A stretch of DNA of 64,000 nt from Gp6-AA40 sp035492455 (GTDB taxonomy: Bacteria; Acidobacteriota; Vicinamibacteria; Vicinamibacterales; UBA2999), in the NCBI GenBank assembly GCA_035492455.1, contig DATJJE010000041.1, positions 1 to 64,000 on the forward strand, given 5' to 3'. The notes below the pieces were generated by a model. The model worked only from the letters and a program-made list of their open reading frames with translations. It had not been told where the DNA came from and made no database searches. Positions 9,474 to 18,095 of the stretch are shown piece by piece (positions within the stretch are counted from its first letter, which is position 1; every line of letters starts with the position of its first letter). Both the position numbers and the translations under genes were made by a program.

Positions 9474-10405
9474 GCACGCAGCATCTTCGGTTTCAGCACG
9501 TTGGTCACGATTAACTCAGCGATCGGGCCGCGCGATTCGGCGCGTGAATTGATGGCGCGCCGCGCGTAGACCTTCTTGACCTGCAGTTGCGCGAGCTTGG
9601 CCTCACGCGTTTTGTACAGGCGCTCGATTTCAGGAGCCGAGGAATTCGATAGGACAATGTGGGCCCCGCGCTGAGCCGCTTCGATGAGCGACTGCTGCAG
9701 ACGCTTCTGATCGTCAGGACCAAAGCCCTGGGCGGTGTAATTGGCGAAACAGGCCGTGCGGCTCAGCGGCGCGTACGGCGGATCGCAGTAGATGAAATCG
9801 CCTTTCGCCGCCTCGGCCAGCACCCGCTCGAACGAGCCGTGAATGAGCGTCACCCCAGGACTTTGCAGCGCCGCAGCGACCTGCCGCAGATGACCTTCGT
9901 CGACGATGCGCGGGTTGACATACCGGCCGGCCGGCACGTTGAACGCGCCTGCCTTGTTCAACCGGAACAGCCCGTTGAAGCCGGTGCGATTCAGGTAAAT
10001 GAGCATCGCGGCCATCTCGGGCGTGTAGGTAGTTGATGCCGCGCGCATCGGATTGAAGCGGTCGTCGCGCACTTCGTAGTAAAAATCGCTGCCGCCCCGC
10101 TCATGTCCTGCGGCCAATATTCCGAGTTCGCGAATGACGGCGTCGGTCTGCTTCATCAGCGTCCGGTAGCAGCCGATCAGATCCGCATTGTCATCGACGA
10201 GCCACGCCTGCCGGCCGGCAAGCCGCCCGCTGGCATGCAGGTCGAAAAAGACCGCGCCGCTGCCGAAAAAGGCCTCGACGTAGCGCGTGAACGAAAAGGG
10301 ATAGTAAGGACGCAGCGCCGGAAGCAGTTGGCGTTTGCCGCCTGCCCATTTCAGCAGGGGACGTCCGGCGGGGGAGAGGGGCACGCACGTCTGCACGGTC
10401 ATCAT
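9392..10405 (-). CDS. dam: Dam-type DNA adenine methyltransferase (orphan)
   Basis: Class D12 N6-adenine methylase. Motif I LLKWAGGKRQLLP (residue ~18) binds S-adenosylmethionine. The catalytic motif DPPYAPLSRTACFANY (~205-220) matches enzymes that methylate GATC. Homology ends near ELIVTN (~residue 298); the remaining ~40 residues are a basic tail overlapping the small gene at 9195-9473. No restriction endonuclease or MutH lies alongside, so it is probably an orphan regulatory or repair-related methylase. It is divergent from the polysaccharide locus; a TATAAG box on the minus strand (10434-10429) overlaps the opposing -10. Confidence 0.9.
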   Translation of the reverse strand: MMTVQTCVPLSPAGRPLLKWAGGKRQLLPALRPYYPFSFTRYVEAFFGSGAVFFDLHASGRLAGRQAWLVDDNADLIGCYRTLMKQTDAVIRELGILAAGHERGGSDFYYEVRDDRFNPMRAASTTYTPEMAAMLIYLNRTGFNGLFRLNKAGAFNVPAGRYVNPRIVDEGHLRQVAAALQSPGVTLIHGSFERVLAEAAKGDFIYCDPPYAPLSRTACFANYTAQGFGPDDQKRLQQSLIEAAQRGAHIVLSNSSAPEIERLYKTREAKLAQLQVKKVYARRAINSRAESRGPIAELIVTNVLKPKMLRAYAPAIQTSFRQVGHANARRRSASNDT

Positions 10406-10428
10406 TATCGGTGTTGTGGCGGCCGATA

Positions 10429-10436
10429 CTTATAGC
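10429..10436. promoter_or_regulatory. Overlapping divergent -10 boxes (dam / polysaccharide locus)
   Basis: The plus strand reads TATAGC (10431-10436), six bases before the ATG at 10443. The minus strand reads TATAAG over 10434-10429, upstream of dam. The two boxes share four bases, so polymerases could exclude one another. No good -35 boxes were seen. Confidence 0.4.
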
Positions 10437-10442
10437 TGAAAT

Positions 10443-11342
10443 ATGGCTTCCCCGCTCGTCAGCGTCTTGCTCACGGTCTACAACCGGGAGCGCTACCTCG
10501 CTGAATCGATCGACAGCGTCCTCGCCCAAAGCTTTGCCGACTTCGAGCTGATCGTTGTCGACGATTGCTCCACCGACCGGTCGCTGGAGATCGCGCGCGA
10601 GTACGAGCGTCGCGACAAACGCATCCGCGTCATCGCCAACGACAGAAACTACGGCCAGTTTCCCAACCGCAACCGCGCCGCGTCGTTCGCGACGGCGCCG
10701 CTCTTCAAATTCCACGACTCAGACGATGTGATGTATCCGCATTGCCTGGCCGTCATGGTGGCAGCGATGGAGAAGGAGACGCGGGCCGGCTTCGGACTCT
10801 CAAATGGCCGTGCATGGCCCGGCGGGCCGGTGCCGATGCTGCTGACGCCGAGGCAGGCCTACCAGCGTGAGTTCCTCGGGTTCGGTCTGTTCATGTGCGG
10901 GCCCTCAGGCGCGATGTTCCGAACGGCCACTTTTCGCGACCTGGGGGGATTCGAGGACTTCGGCACCCCCTCGGACACGATCTTCTGGATCGACGCCTGC
11001 AAACGTTATCCGGTACTGCTGCTGCCCGGAGACCTTTTCTATTATCGCGAGCATAGCGGACAGGCCTTTCGGGCTGCCGACGTGGCGCGGCAATACGCAA
11101 AGGTCCAGACGCACATGTGGAATGCCCTTCGCGATCCGGACTGTCCGCTGGACAGTGCGGAGCGGACGATCGCCCGTCGGAATCTGGCGTTCAGCACGGC
11201 GAAAACCGTGTGGCGAGCCCTGCGAAGCGGTGACATCGGCCTTGCCTGGCACAGGGCTGTAGCCAGTGGCCTGACGCCGATCGACTGGATCCGCTACCTC
11301 CGAGTGCCCCGCCGGTCCGTGCTGGCGGGTATTGCTCGCTAG
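10443..11342 (+). CDS. Family 2 glycosyltransferase
   Basis: 299 residues with the GT-A fold typical of GT2. The N-terminal strand VSVLLTVYNRERYLAESIDSVLAQ, the nucleotide-binding VVDDCSTD and the metal-binding HDSDD (~residue 95) are all present. It should transfer a sugar from a nucleotide donor to a growing glycan at the inner membrane; donor and acceptor are unknown. No membrane helix. First plus-strand gene next to the polysaccharide locus, 78 bases before the lipoprotein gene. Its ATG sits six bases after a TATAGC box, so its mRNA may be almost leaderless. Confidence 0.85.
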   Translation: MASPLVSVLLTVYNRERYLAESIDSVLAQSFADFELIVVDDCSTDRSLEIAREYERRDKRIRVIANDRNYGQFPNRNRAASFATAPLFKFHDSDDVMYPHCLAVMVAAMEKETRAGFGLSNGRAWPGGPVPMLLTPRQAYQREFLGFGLFMCGPSGAMFRTATFRDLGGFEDFGTPSDTIFWIDACKRYPVLLLPGDLFYYREHSGQAFRAADVARQYAKVQTHMWNALRDPDCPLDSAERTIARRNLAFSTAKTVWRALRSGDIGLAWHRAVASGLTPIDWIRYLRVPRRSVLAGIAR

Positions 11343-11409
11343 GATCGGCCCGCCTGCTCAGTTCTGCCGCTCGAACCGATAAATCAACTGGATTCGACTC
11401 TTCGATCAC

Positions 11410-11415
11410 AAGGAG
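11410..11415 (+). promoter_or_regulatory. Shine-Dalgarno AAGGAG deciding a TTG start
   Basis: AAGGAG ends five bases before TTG at 11421 but 14 bases before the next in-frame ATG at 11430. The spacing supports the TTG start. Confidence 0.6.
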
Positions 11416-11420
11416 TCTCC

Positions 11421-12032
11421 TTGAGTCCTATGGGCAATTACAGCGCTTTTTGTGTAAGCGACAGGGCGAAGCTGTACGCAGTCTTGACCTCGGCCTCGCT
11501 CGCTTTGTCCTCATGCGCACGGGAGCAAGTCTCGCCTGTGTACGACGGTGCGGGCATGGTCCGCCGCCTCGATTACGACACCGACCGCGACCAGCGGATC
11601 GATATGCGCGCCTACGTCCTGAACGGCCAGACCGTCCGCATCGAGGCTGACGGCAACGGTGATGGCGTGGTTGATCGGTGGGAATACTACCGGCCCGGGG
11701 GCGAGCTCGATCGGATCGGCACATCGAGCCAGGCCGACGGCGTCGAGGACACCTGGGTCGCCCAGACCGGCAATGACATGCGCGTCGATGTAGCGACGCG
11801 CCGCAACGGAATACCCGATCGTCACGAGTTTCATACCGACGGTGTGCTCGTTCGCGCTGAACAGGACACGAACGGCGATGGCCGCATTGACCAGTGGCAG
11901 CACTTCGCGGATGGCAAATTACACGAGTTGCTTCTCGACACGTCTATGACGTCTGGACGACCGAACCAACGCCTCGTTTACCGCACCGACGGTTCCCTCG
12001 AGCGTGTCGACTCGGAGATCCCTCCCCAATAA
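11421..12032 (+). CDS. Putative lipoprotein with Asp-rich calcium-loop-like repeats
   Basis: 203 residues. A hydrophobic N-terminal segment ends in LALSSC, a plausible lipobox with the Cys near residue 32. The mature part repeats loops such as DTDRDQRID, DGNGDGVVD and DTNGDGRID, which resemble dockerin or EF-hand calcium-binding loops, with the interleaved WEYY/WQHF pattern of periplasmic proteins of unknown function. No enzyme motif. It lies one base before the outer-membrane barrel gene, so it probably serves the export apparatus, but this is context only. Confidence 0.7.
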   Translation: MSPMGNYSAFCVSDRAKLYAVLTSASLALSSCAREQVSPVYDGAGMVRRLDYDTDRDQRIDMRAYVLNGQTVRIEADGNGDGVVDRWEYYRPGGELDRIGTSSQADGVEDTWVAQTGNDMRVDVATRRNGIPDRHEFHTDGVLVRAEQDTNGDGRIDQWQHFADGKLHELLLDTSMTSGRPNQRLVYRTDGSLERVDSEIPPQ

Positions 12033-12033
12033 C

Positions 12034-13236
12034 ATGCGCAACTACGGCATTCGCGCGCGTCTCGCGATCCTGATGACGGCAGTCATGGCGGTGCCATCGA
12101 TGCTTCAAGCTCAGAACCGGTTCGTCTCCGGCCCTCTAACGTGGAGTCCCACGTTCCAGCTCCGCGACACCGGCGTCGACTCGAACGTGTTCAACGCCAC
12201 GTCCGATCCCAAAGAAGACATCACCAGCATCGCGTCTTCTCAGGTCAATTCGCTATTGAAGCTCGGTCTGCTGCAGGCGACCACGCAGGGTAGCGTGGAT
12301 TACGTCTATTTCGAACGTTACAAGAGCGAGCGCGGACTGAACGGACGTGTTGGCAGCCGCATCAACTTGCCGTTGACGCGCATCACTCCCGAAGTTGGCG
12401 TTTCGTGGGCCCACACCAGGGAGCGGTCGAACAACGAAATCGACATCCGAGCCCCGCGCACCGACTTAGGGTATGCCTTGGGTGTTTCCGCCAAGGTCAG
12501 CTCGAGGATTGCGTTGACGGCGACCGGCGGTAAGCAGAGATCGGAGTACGAAAGGGGATTCACCTTTCGCGGTGTCGAGCTCGCGCCGCAGTTGACGCGC
12601 GAGAGTCTGGTCGGAAACGCGTCTGCCCGAATGACACTGACGCCGTTTACCTCGCTGTCGCTCGATGCCGGATTCGGCCGCGATGAATTCCCCTCGAGGC
12701 CTGAGGCCGCGACCGACAACGTGCGCGGCAATCTCACCTTCGAGTTCGCACCCGACGCGATCATTCATGGCCACGCGTCGGTCGGCTATCACTCGATGAA
12801 GCCGCGGCGAAGGGACGCGTCGGACGCCGAGACCGCGGCATTCGATGGGGTTACGTCGACGACGGAGCTCGGTTATACCTTGCTTGGCGTCACACGATTT
12901 TCCGGCCGGTTCACACGAGACTCGGCCTACTCGATCAGCCTTGGGCAGCCGTACTACGTGTCGACCGCAGGTGGACTGGACATTCTGCAGAACCTGGTCG
13001 GCCCTATCGATCTCGCCCTCCGCGCCAGCCGTGAACAACTGAAGTATCCGCAGACGGCGGCCGCATCGGCGCGCACCGACCATGCCGAGTCGCTTGGCGG
13101 CGGATTGTCCATCAGAGTCGGCGACGGAGCTGTCGTCGCCCTGCTCTATGAAAACTCCCGACGGCGATCGACCGGGGGCAGCCAGTTTGACTACAACCGC
13201 CGGCGCCTCTACACGACGATCACTTACGGACTGTGA
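12034..13236 (+). CDS. Outer-membrane beta-barrel protein of the polysaccharide locus
   Basis: 400 residues from the ATG at 12034. Signal peptide (RLAILMTAVMAVPSMLQAQ) with probable cleavage after QAQ. The rest is made of alternating polar/hydrophobic strands with aromatic girdle residues, ending RRLYTTITYGL, a terminal strand typical of Bam-inserted barrels. Similar barrels accompany Wza-like proteins in exopolysaccharide loci and may form or line the outer-membrane exit; the role is inferred from the neighbour. It overlaps the next gene by four bases (GTGA). Confidence 0.75.
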   Translation: MRNYGIRARLAILMTAVMAVPSMLQAQNRFVSGPLTWSPTFQLRDTGVDSNVFNATSDPKEDITSIASSQVNSLLKLGLLQATTQGSVDYVYFERYKSERGLNGRVGSRINLPLTRITPEVGVSWAHTRERSNNEIDIRAPRTDLGYALGVSAKVSSRIALTATGGKQRSEYERGFTFRGVELAPQLTRESLVGNASARMTLTPFTSLSLDAGFGRDEFPSRPEAATDNVRGNLTFEFAPDAIIHGHASVGYHSMKPRRRDASDAETAAFDGVTSTTELGYTLLGVTRFSGRFTRDSAYSISLGQPYYVSTAGGLDILQNLVGPIDLALRASREQLKYPQTAAASARTDHAESLGGGLSIRVGDGAVVALLYENSRRRSTGGSQFDYNRRRLYTTITYGL

Positions 13237-14108
13237 AGCCTATGAAAACTGACATGAAGACGTTTCTCGTATCGTGCGTGGTTCTCGCGATTGCGGTGGC
13301 AGCTTCGGCGCAGGGTCCCTCAACACCTTCGTCATCGTCCGCGGCGACCTCACCGTCTTCAGATTACGTCGTCGGACCACAGGACGTCCTGAAGATCACC
13401 ATCTTCGACGAACCGACGATGTCAGGGACCTACCGTGTTGATGCCGACGGCAGCTTCCAGTATCCGATGCTGGGGCGTGTCGTGGCGTCGGGTCTGCGCG
13501 TGCGTGATATCGCGCAGATGCTCAAGACGAAACTTGAAGACGGCTACATCAAGCGCGCACAGGTTGCGGTCGATGTGGATCAGTTCCGCAGCCGCAGCAT
13601 CTTCGTCGTCGGCGAGGTGCGGACGCCGGGAAAGTACCCGATGACAGGGCAGATGTCGCTGATCGAGGCGCTCGCCGCCGCCGGATCGCCGACGCCGACA
13701 GCCAGCTCCGAGATTCTCATCCTCCGCCCGCGCGACACGGCGGTCGGTGCCGCGCTCACCCCCGACCAGGTGGAGCAGACGAACGTGCAGCGCGTCAACT
13801 TTGCAGACCTGCAGCTGGGTCGTCTCGCCGGGAACGTCACGCTGATGGAGGGCGACACGATCTACGTGCCGAAGGCGGAGAAGTTCTTCGTCACTGGTCA
13901 GGTGCGCAACCCCGGTGCGTATACGTATGAACGTGGGCTGACCGTTCTGCAGGCCATCTCACTGGCCGGTGGACTCACCGAAAAGGGATCTGACCGTCGC
14001 CTGAAGGTGATTCGGAGCGCAAACGGAAAAAAGACGCAGCAGGGCGTCGACCTGGACGATGTGGTTCAGCCTGGTGATACGCTCGTCATCCCACAGCGAC
14101 TGTTGTAG
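13233..14108 (+). CDS. Wza-like polysaccharide export protein (Poly_export/SLBB)
   Basis: 291 residues. Signal peptide of about 26 residues ends ASAQ with no lipobox. A Poly_export domain follows (YVVGPQDVLKITIFDE to the LEDGYI segment, ~45-115), then two SLBB repeats (FVVGEVRTPGKYPMTG and FFVTGQVRNPGAYTYERG). This is the periplasmic/outer-membrane translocation component for capsule or exopolysaccharide. It is shorter than E. coli Wza (379) and lacks an obvious C-terminal amphipathic pore helix, so the neighbouring barrel may supply the outer-membrane pore. Start is GTG at 13233 (GTGA overlap) or ATG at 13242. Confidence 0.9.
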   Translation: MKPMKTDMKTFLVSCVVLAIAVAASAQGPSTPSSSSAATSPSSDYVVGPQDVLKITIFDEPTMSGTYRVDADGSFQYPMLGRVVASGLRVRDIAQMLKTKLEDGYIKRAQVAVDVDQFRSRSIFVVGEVRTPGKYPMTGQMSLIEALAAAGSPTPTASSEILILRPRDTAVGAALTPDQVEQTNVQRVNFADLQLGRLAGNVTLMEGDTIYVPKAEKFFVTGQVRNPGAYTYERGLTVLQAISLAGGLTEKGSDRRLKVIRSANGKKTQQGVDLDDVVQPGDTLVIPQRLL

Positions 14109-14128
14109 GTCTATCTCAAGTCTGAGTC

Positions 14129-15994
14129 ATGTGCGGCATCGCTGGCGTGTTCAGCTGGTCGTCGGCCGGCGCGTTCGACGTCACGCGCACGGCCGCTGAT
14201 CTGAGGGCCGCGCTCGCCCATCGAGGGCCGGACGGTGAAGGCTCATTCACCGACCAGGGCCTGTTGATGGTCCATCGGCGCCTCGCCATCATCGATCCCA
14301 CCCCCGGCGGCCGCCAACCGATGCGGACACCGGACGGACGCTACTGCCTCGTCTACAACGGTGAAATCTACAACTACCGCGAACTTCGAGCCGATCTCGA
14401 GCGGGCAGGAGTGCGGTTCACTTCATCGTCAGACACCGAGGTGTTGCTGGCGTTGATCGTGCGTGACGGCATCGGCGCGTTGAGCCGTGCCCGTGGCATG
14501 TTCGCCGTGGCTCTGTGGGATGGTATCGAGCGCTCGCTGACCGTGGCGCGCGACCGGTTCGGTATCAAGCCGCTCTACCTGTCAGCAAACGGGGGACGAG
14601 TCGCATTTGCATCCGAAGTGACCGCTCTGCGGCGTGCAGCCCTCGTCGAGCGCGATGTGTCTGCTGCAGGCGTCCTCGCGTTTCTCGCGTGGAGTTATGT
14701 TCCTGCACCCCTGACGTGGCTTCGCGGCGTCGAGAGTCTTCTGCCCGGCACCTGGAGACGGTGGTACGCGGACGGGCGGTCGGATGGGGGCGCCTTCGCA
14801 GACTTCAGCTGCGTTTATGCCGAGAGGCAGCCAGTTGGCGAGGAGGAGCTGCGCACGCAAGTTCGCGACGCCATTCGCGACACCGTCGCCGCGCACATGG
14901 TCGCGGACGTACCCGTCGGCATCTTCCTGTCAGGCGGCATCGATTCCGCCGCCCTGGTGGCGAACGCACGCGCGGCAGTGTCCGGAGAGCTGCACACGTA
15001 CACGGTTGCCGGTGACGTGCCGTCGATGTCGGAGATCGAACCGGCGCGTGAGGTCGCAACGTTTTTCGAGACCACACATCACGAGCTGATGATCGGCGCC
15101 GGCGCCATCGAGCGGTCGCTTCCGTCGATCATCCGCCGCCTCGATGCCCCGAGCGCGGATGCGATCAATTCGTATTTCGTTTCACAGGCGGTGGCGGCTA
15201 CGCGGGTGAAGGCGGTGCTCTCCGGCGTCGGTGGTGACGAGATGTTCGGCGGCTATCCAAGCTTTCAACGTATTCCCGCAGCGGTGCGCACGGCGAGATG
15301 GCTCGCGCCAATGCTGCCCGTCACCGCGATGGCTGCATCGGCAATGACCGATTGGCGCGCGCGCAAGCTGCAGCACTTTGCTGGCACGCCTGACGCGGCA
15401 GCAGCCTATCGTGCCGTGCGCGGCAGCTTCATGCCGGAGGAATGGCCAGAGCTGCTTGGTCCTGCGTTCGACGGCGAGGTTGGCCGGGCGGCACGTGAAA
15501 CAGTGGCGCAAGTTGAAACGCGGATGTTCGGCGAAGTTCCGTCAGAGACGCCGCATGCTGCCGTTGCCCGCATGGAAACAAGCGCGTACCTGCAGGGGCA
15601 GCTGCTTCGCGACATCGATGCCGTTTCTATGGCGCACGGGCTCGAGGTGCGCGTGCCGTTTGTCGATCATCGTCTCGCTGCTGCCACGTGGCCGGCGCTT
15701 GGCCAGCACCCTGCGTTGGTCGAAGGTAAGCGGCTGCTGCACGAGAGCCTCCCCAAGATGCCGGATGCGCTCGCCCGCCGTCCAAAGCGCGGCTTTACCC
15801 TGCCATTCGACACGTGGATGCGCGGCGGTCTGCGAGAGACCGCCTTGCGCGGCATCGAATCGTCGGTGGCGTTCGGCTGGTTGAATGCACGCGCGGCAGC
15901 GGCTATTTGGAGCGATTGGGAGCGCGGACGTGCACACTGGTCGCGCCCGTGGGCGTTGGCCGTACTCGGCCGCTTCCTGCAGGAGGCCGCGTGA
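14129..15994 (+). CDS. asnB: Asparagine synthetase B family, glutamine-hydrolysing
   Basis: 621 residues. Class II glutaminase domain with the catalytic Cys2 (MCGIAGVF) and the AHRGPDGEG motif, then an ATP-pyrophosphatase domain with SGGIDSAAL (~residue 268). Both active sites look intact, so it can make asparagine or amidate another carboxylate. Copies of this type are common in exopolysaccharide and exosortase loci, where a role in amidating sugar acids or a carrier is suspected but not established. It is one of three AsnB-superfamily proteins in the window, and the only one with the Cys2 nucleophile. It overlaps the next gene by four bases. Confidence 0.92.
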   Translation: MCGIAGVFSWSSAGAFDVTRTAADLRAALAHRGPDGEGSFTDQGLLMVHRRLAIIDPTPGGRQPMRTPDGRYCLVYNGEIYNYRELRADLERAGVRFTSSSDTEVLLALIVRDGIGALSRARGMFAVALWDGIERSLTVARDRFGIKPLYLSANGGRVAFASEVTALRRAALVERDVSAAGVLAFLAWSYVPAPLTWLRGVESLLPGTWRRWYADGRSDGGAFADFSCVYAERQPVGEEELRTQVRDAIRDTVAAHMVADVPVGIFLSGGIDSAALVANARAAVSGELHTYTVAGDVPSMSEIEPAREVATFFETTHHELMIGAGAIERSLPSIIRRLDAPSADAINSYFVSQAVAATRVKAVLSGVGGDEMFGGYPSFQRIPAAVRTARWLAPMLPVTAMAASAMTDWRARKLQHFAGTPDAAAAYRAVRGSFMPEEWPELLGPAFDGEVGRAARETVAQVETRMFGEVPSETPHAAVARMETSAYLQGQLLRDIDAVSMAHGLEVRVPFVDHRLAAATWPALGQHPALVEGKRLLHESLPKMPDALARRPKRGFTLPFDTWMRGGLRETALRGIESSVAFGWLNARAAAAIWSDWERGRAHWSRPWALAVLGRFLQEAA

Positions 15995-16827
15995 GCGCGC
16001 ATTCGACGGCCGTTCCAGTGACTTACATCCGTCCGGGCACGCGCGCGATGTCGTCGACCGTCGACGAAGTCTGGCAGGCGCGTGAGCTGTTGTATTTCCT
16101 CGTCTGGCGCGACATCAAGGTCCGCTACAAACAGACAGCCCTTGGCGTCGCGTGGAGCGTGCTGCAGCCATTCCTGACAATGGTGGTCTTTACGATTTTC
16201 TTTGGCCGCCTCGCCCGCGTTCCTTCGGACGGTGTTCCGTATCCGTTGTTCTCGCTTGCCGCGCTCGTGCCGTGGACGTACTTCTCGACGGCGGTGTCGA
16301 ACGGATCGTCGTCGCTCGTCGGCAACCAGCATCTCATTGCGAAGGTGTACTTCCCGCGCGTGCTGGTGCCGCTGAACGCGGTGTCGATGCCGGTTGTCGA
16401 TCTTGCTGTTTCGTTCGGCATGCTCGTCATTCTCATGGCGTGGTATCACGTGGTCCCGACGTTCGCGCTGCTGCTGCTCCCGCTGTATGTGGCGCTCGCG
16501 GTCGTCAGCGCTTTTGCCGTGACCCTGTGGACGTCGGCGTTGACTGTCCGCTACCGTGACGCACGCTACGTGCTTCCATTCCTCGTTCAAACCTGGCTGT
16601 TCATTACACCCGTCGCGTATCCAACGTCGATGGTTCCGGAACGCTGGCGCTTGTTGTACGCCCTCAATCCAATGGCGACCGTCGTGGACGGCTTCCGATC
16701 TTCCTTGCTCGGCACACCGGCCTCCGGAGCGATGGCGGCAGTGGCGGTAGGCACGGTGATCGCTGCGCTTGCAGCGGGCATCGCGTATTTTCGCTCCGTC
16801 GAAGGCTCCATCGTCGATCTGGCCTGA
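15991..16827 (+). CDS. ABC-2 type polysaccharide exporter permease (Wzm-like)
   Basis: 278 residues from GTG at 15991, four bases inside the end of asnB. About six membrane helices. The N-terminal LLYFLVWRDIKVRYKQTALGVAW is the signature of Wzm/TagG/KpsM permeases. With the adjacent ATPase it forms the inner-membrane exporter that flips a lipid-linked polysaccharide. An ORF running further upstream is antisense-like coding inside asnB and was not used. Confidence 0.93.
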   Translation: MSAHSTAVPVTYIRPGTRAMSSTVDEVWQARELLYFLVWRDIKVRYKQTALGVAWSVLQPFLTMVVFTIFFGRLARVPSDGVPYPLFSLAALVPWTYFSTAVSNGSSSLVGNQHLIAKVYFPRVLVPLNAVSMPVVDLAVSFGMLVILMAWYHVVPTFALLLLPLYVALAVVSAFAVTLWTSALTVRYRDARYVLPFLVQTWLFITPVAYPTSMVPERWRLLYALNPMATVVDGFRSSLLGTPASGAMAAVAVGTVIAALAAGIAYFRSVEGSIVDLA

Positions 16828-16829
16828 AC

Positions 16830-18095
16830 ATGGCTGATATCGCAATTCGCATTCGCGGTCTCGGCAAGCGCTATCGAATTGGCGCGCGCGAGGAGCAGTA
16901 CGACACGCTGCGTGATCGCATCGCGGCCGCTGCGGCGCGTCCATTCCGGCGGCTGGCGCCTGGTGGATTGGCAGCCTCGACCACCATCTGGGCGCTGCAC
17001 GATGTGACGCACGACATCCGGCGTGGAGAAGTCGTCGGTGTCATCGGTGGCAACGGAGCCGGCAAATCGACACTGCTGAAGATTCTGTCGCGCATCACGA
17101 CACCGACCGAAGGCGAGATCGAGATTCACGGTCGCGTCGGATCACTGCTCGAGGTGGGCACCGGGTTTCATCCGGACCTTACCGGCCGCGAGAACATCTT
17201 CCTGAACGGCGCGATCCTCGGCATGCGGAAAGCCGAGATCGAACGAAAGTTCGACGACATCGTCCGCTTCGCCGAAATCGGCGAGTTCATCGACACGCCG
17301 GTCAAGCACTACTCGAGCGGAATGTATGTGCGGCTTGGCTTCGCGGTCGCCGCTCACATGGAACCCGAGATTCTCATCGTCGATGAAGTGCTCGCCGTTG
17401 GCGACGTGCATTTCCAGCGGAAGTGCCTCGGCAAACTGGACGACGTGGCACGGAGCGGCCGGACGGTGCTGTTCGTTTCCCACAACATGGCTGCCGTTCA
17501 GCGCCTCTGCACGTCGGCGATGCTGTTGCAGCGCGGCAACCTCGTTCGCGTCGGGGATGTGCGATCGACAGTTGCCGCATATCTCGGCGGTGAAGCTCGC
17601 GGCGGCTTCGTCGCTGCCGCGCGAACCGCGGATCCACAGATCCTTTCCGCAGATCTCGAAGACATGGCCGGCCGGTCGCTCGACAATCCGTCGTGCTCGC
17701 GGCCAATCGTCTGCCGTATCGCTTTTTCGGTGCCGCAGCGATGTCCGGGTCTGCGGCTCGGGATTGGCGTGCTGTCATCTGACGGCGTGACGCTCTTCAC
17801 CACCAACACCGCGGACGCGGGATGCTCATGTCCCTCAGGTCCAGGCGACTTCGAAGCGCGCGTCACCATACCGGCTCATACGCTGCTGGCCGGCGACTTT
17901 CACATCGCGATTTGTCTGTGGAACGCCGGCACGATCCTTGACCTCCAGGAACCGGCACTGTCCTTCTCCGTCGACGCCGGTGATTCGACGCTGTATGCGG
18001 AGAGCGCCACGCGTAAGGGTTATGTCAATGTCGACTGTCCATGGTCGGTCACTGTGGACACCGAGTTACCGTCTCTAGCCATTTCCCATCTGTGA
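16830..18095 (+). CDS. ABC exporter ATPase with C-terminal glycan-binding-like domain (Wzt-like)
   Basis: 421 residues. Residues ~1-245 are the nucleotide-binding domain: Walker A GGNGAGKST, signature YSSGMYVRLGF, Walker B ILIVDEVLAV, H-loop FVSHN. Residues ~265-421 form the extra beta-rich domain that in Wzt proteins binds the modified non-reducing end of the chain and makes export depend on a terminal modification. That fits the methyltransferases and carbamoyltransferase encoded downstream. It begins two bases after the permease stop. Confidence 0.92.
   Translation: MADIAIRIRGLGKRYRIGAREEQYDTLRDRIAAAAARPFRRLAPGGLAASTTIWALHDVTHDIRRGEVVGVIGGNGAGKSTLLKILSRITTPTEGEIEIHGRVGSLLEVGTGFHPDLTGRENIFLNGAILGMRKAEIERKFDDIVRFAEIGEFIDTPVKHYSSGMYVRLGFAVAAHMEPEILIVDEVLAVGDVHFQRKCLGKLDDVARSGRTVLFVSHNMAAVQRLCTSAMLLQRGNLVRVGDVRSTVAAYLGGEARGGFVAAARTADPQILSADLEDMAGRSLDNPSCSRPIVCRIAFSVPQRCPGLRLGIGVLSSDGVTLFTTNTADAGCSCPSGPGDFEARVTIPAHTLLAGDFHIAICLWNAGTILDLQEPALSFSVDAGDSTLYAESATRKGYVNVDCPWSVTVDTELPSLAISHL

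Noticed and set aside
15667..16944. 425-residue frame opposite asnB/wzm
   Set aside because: Extremely Arg/His/Gln-rich and spans two genes with clear function on the other strand.
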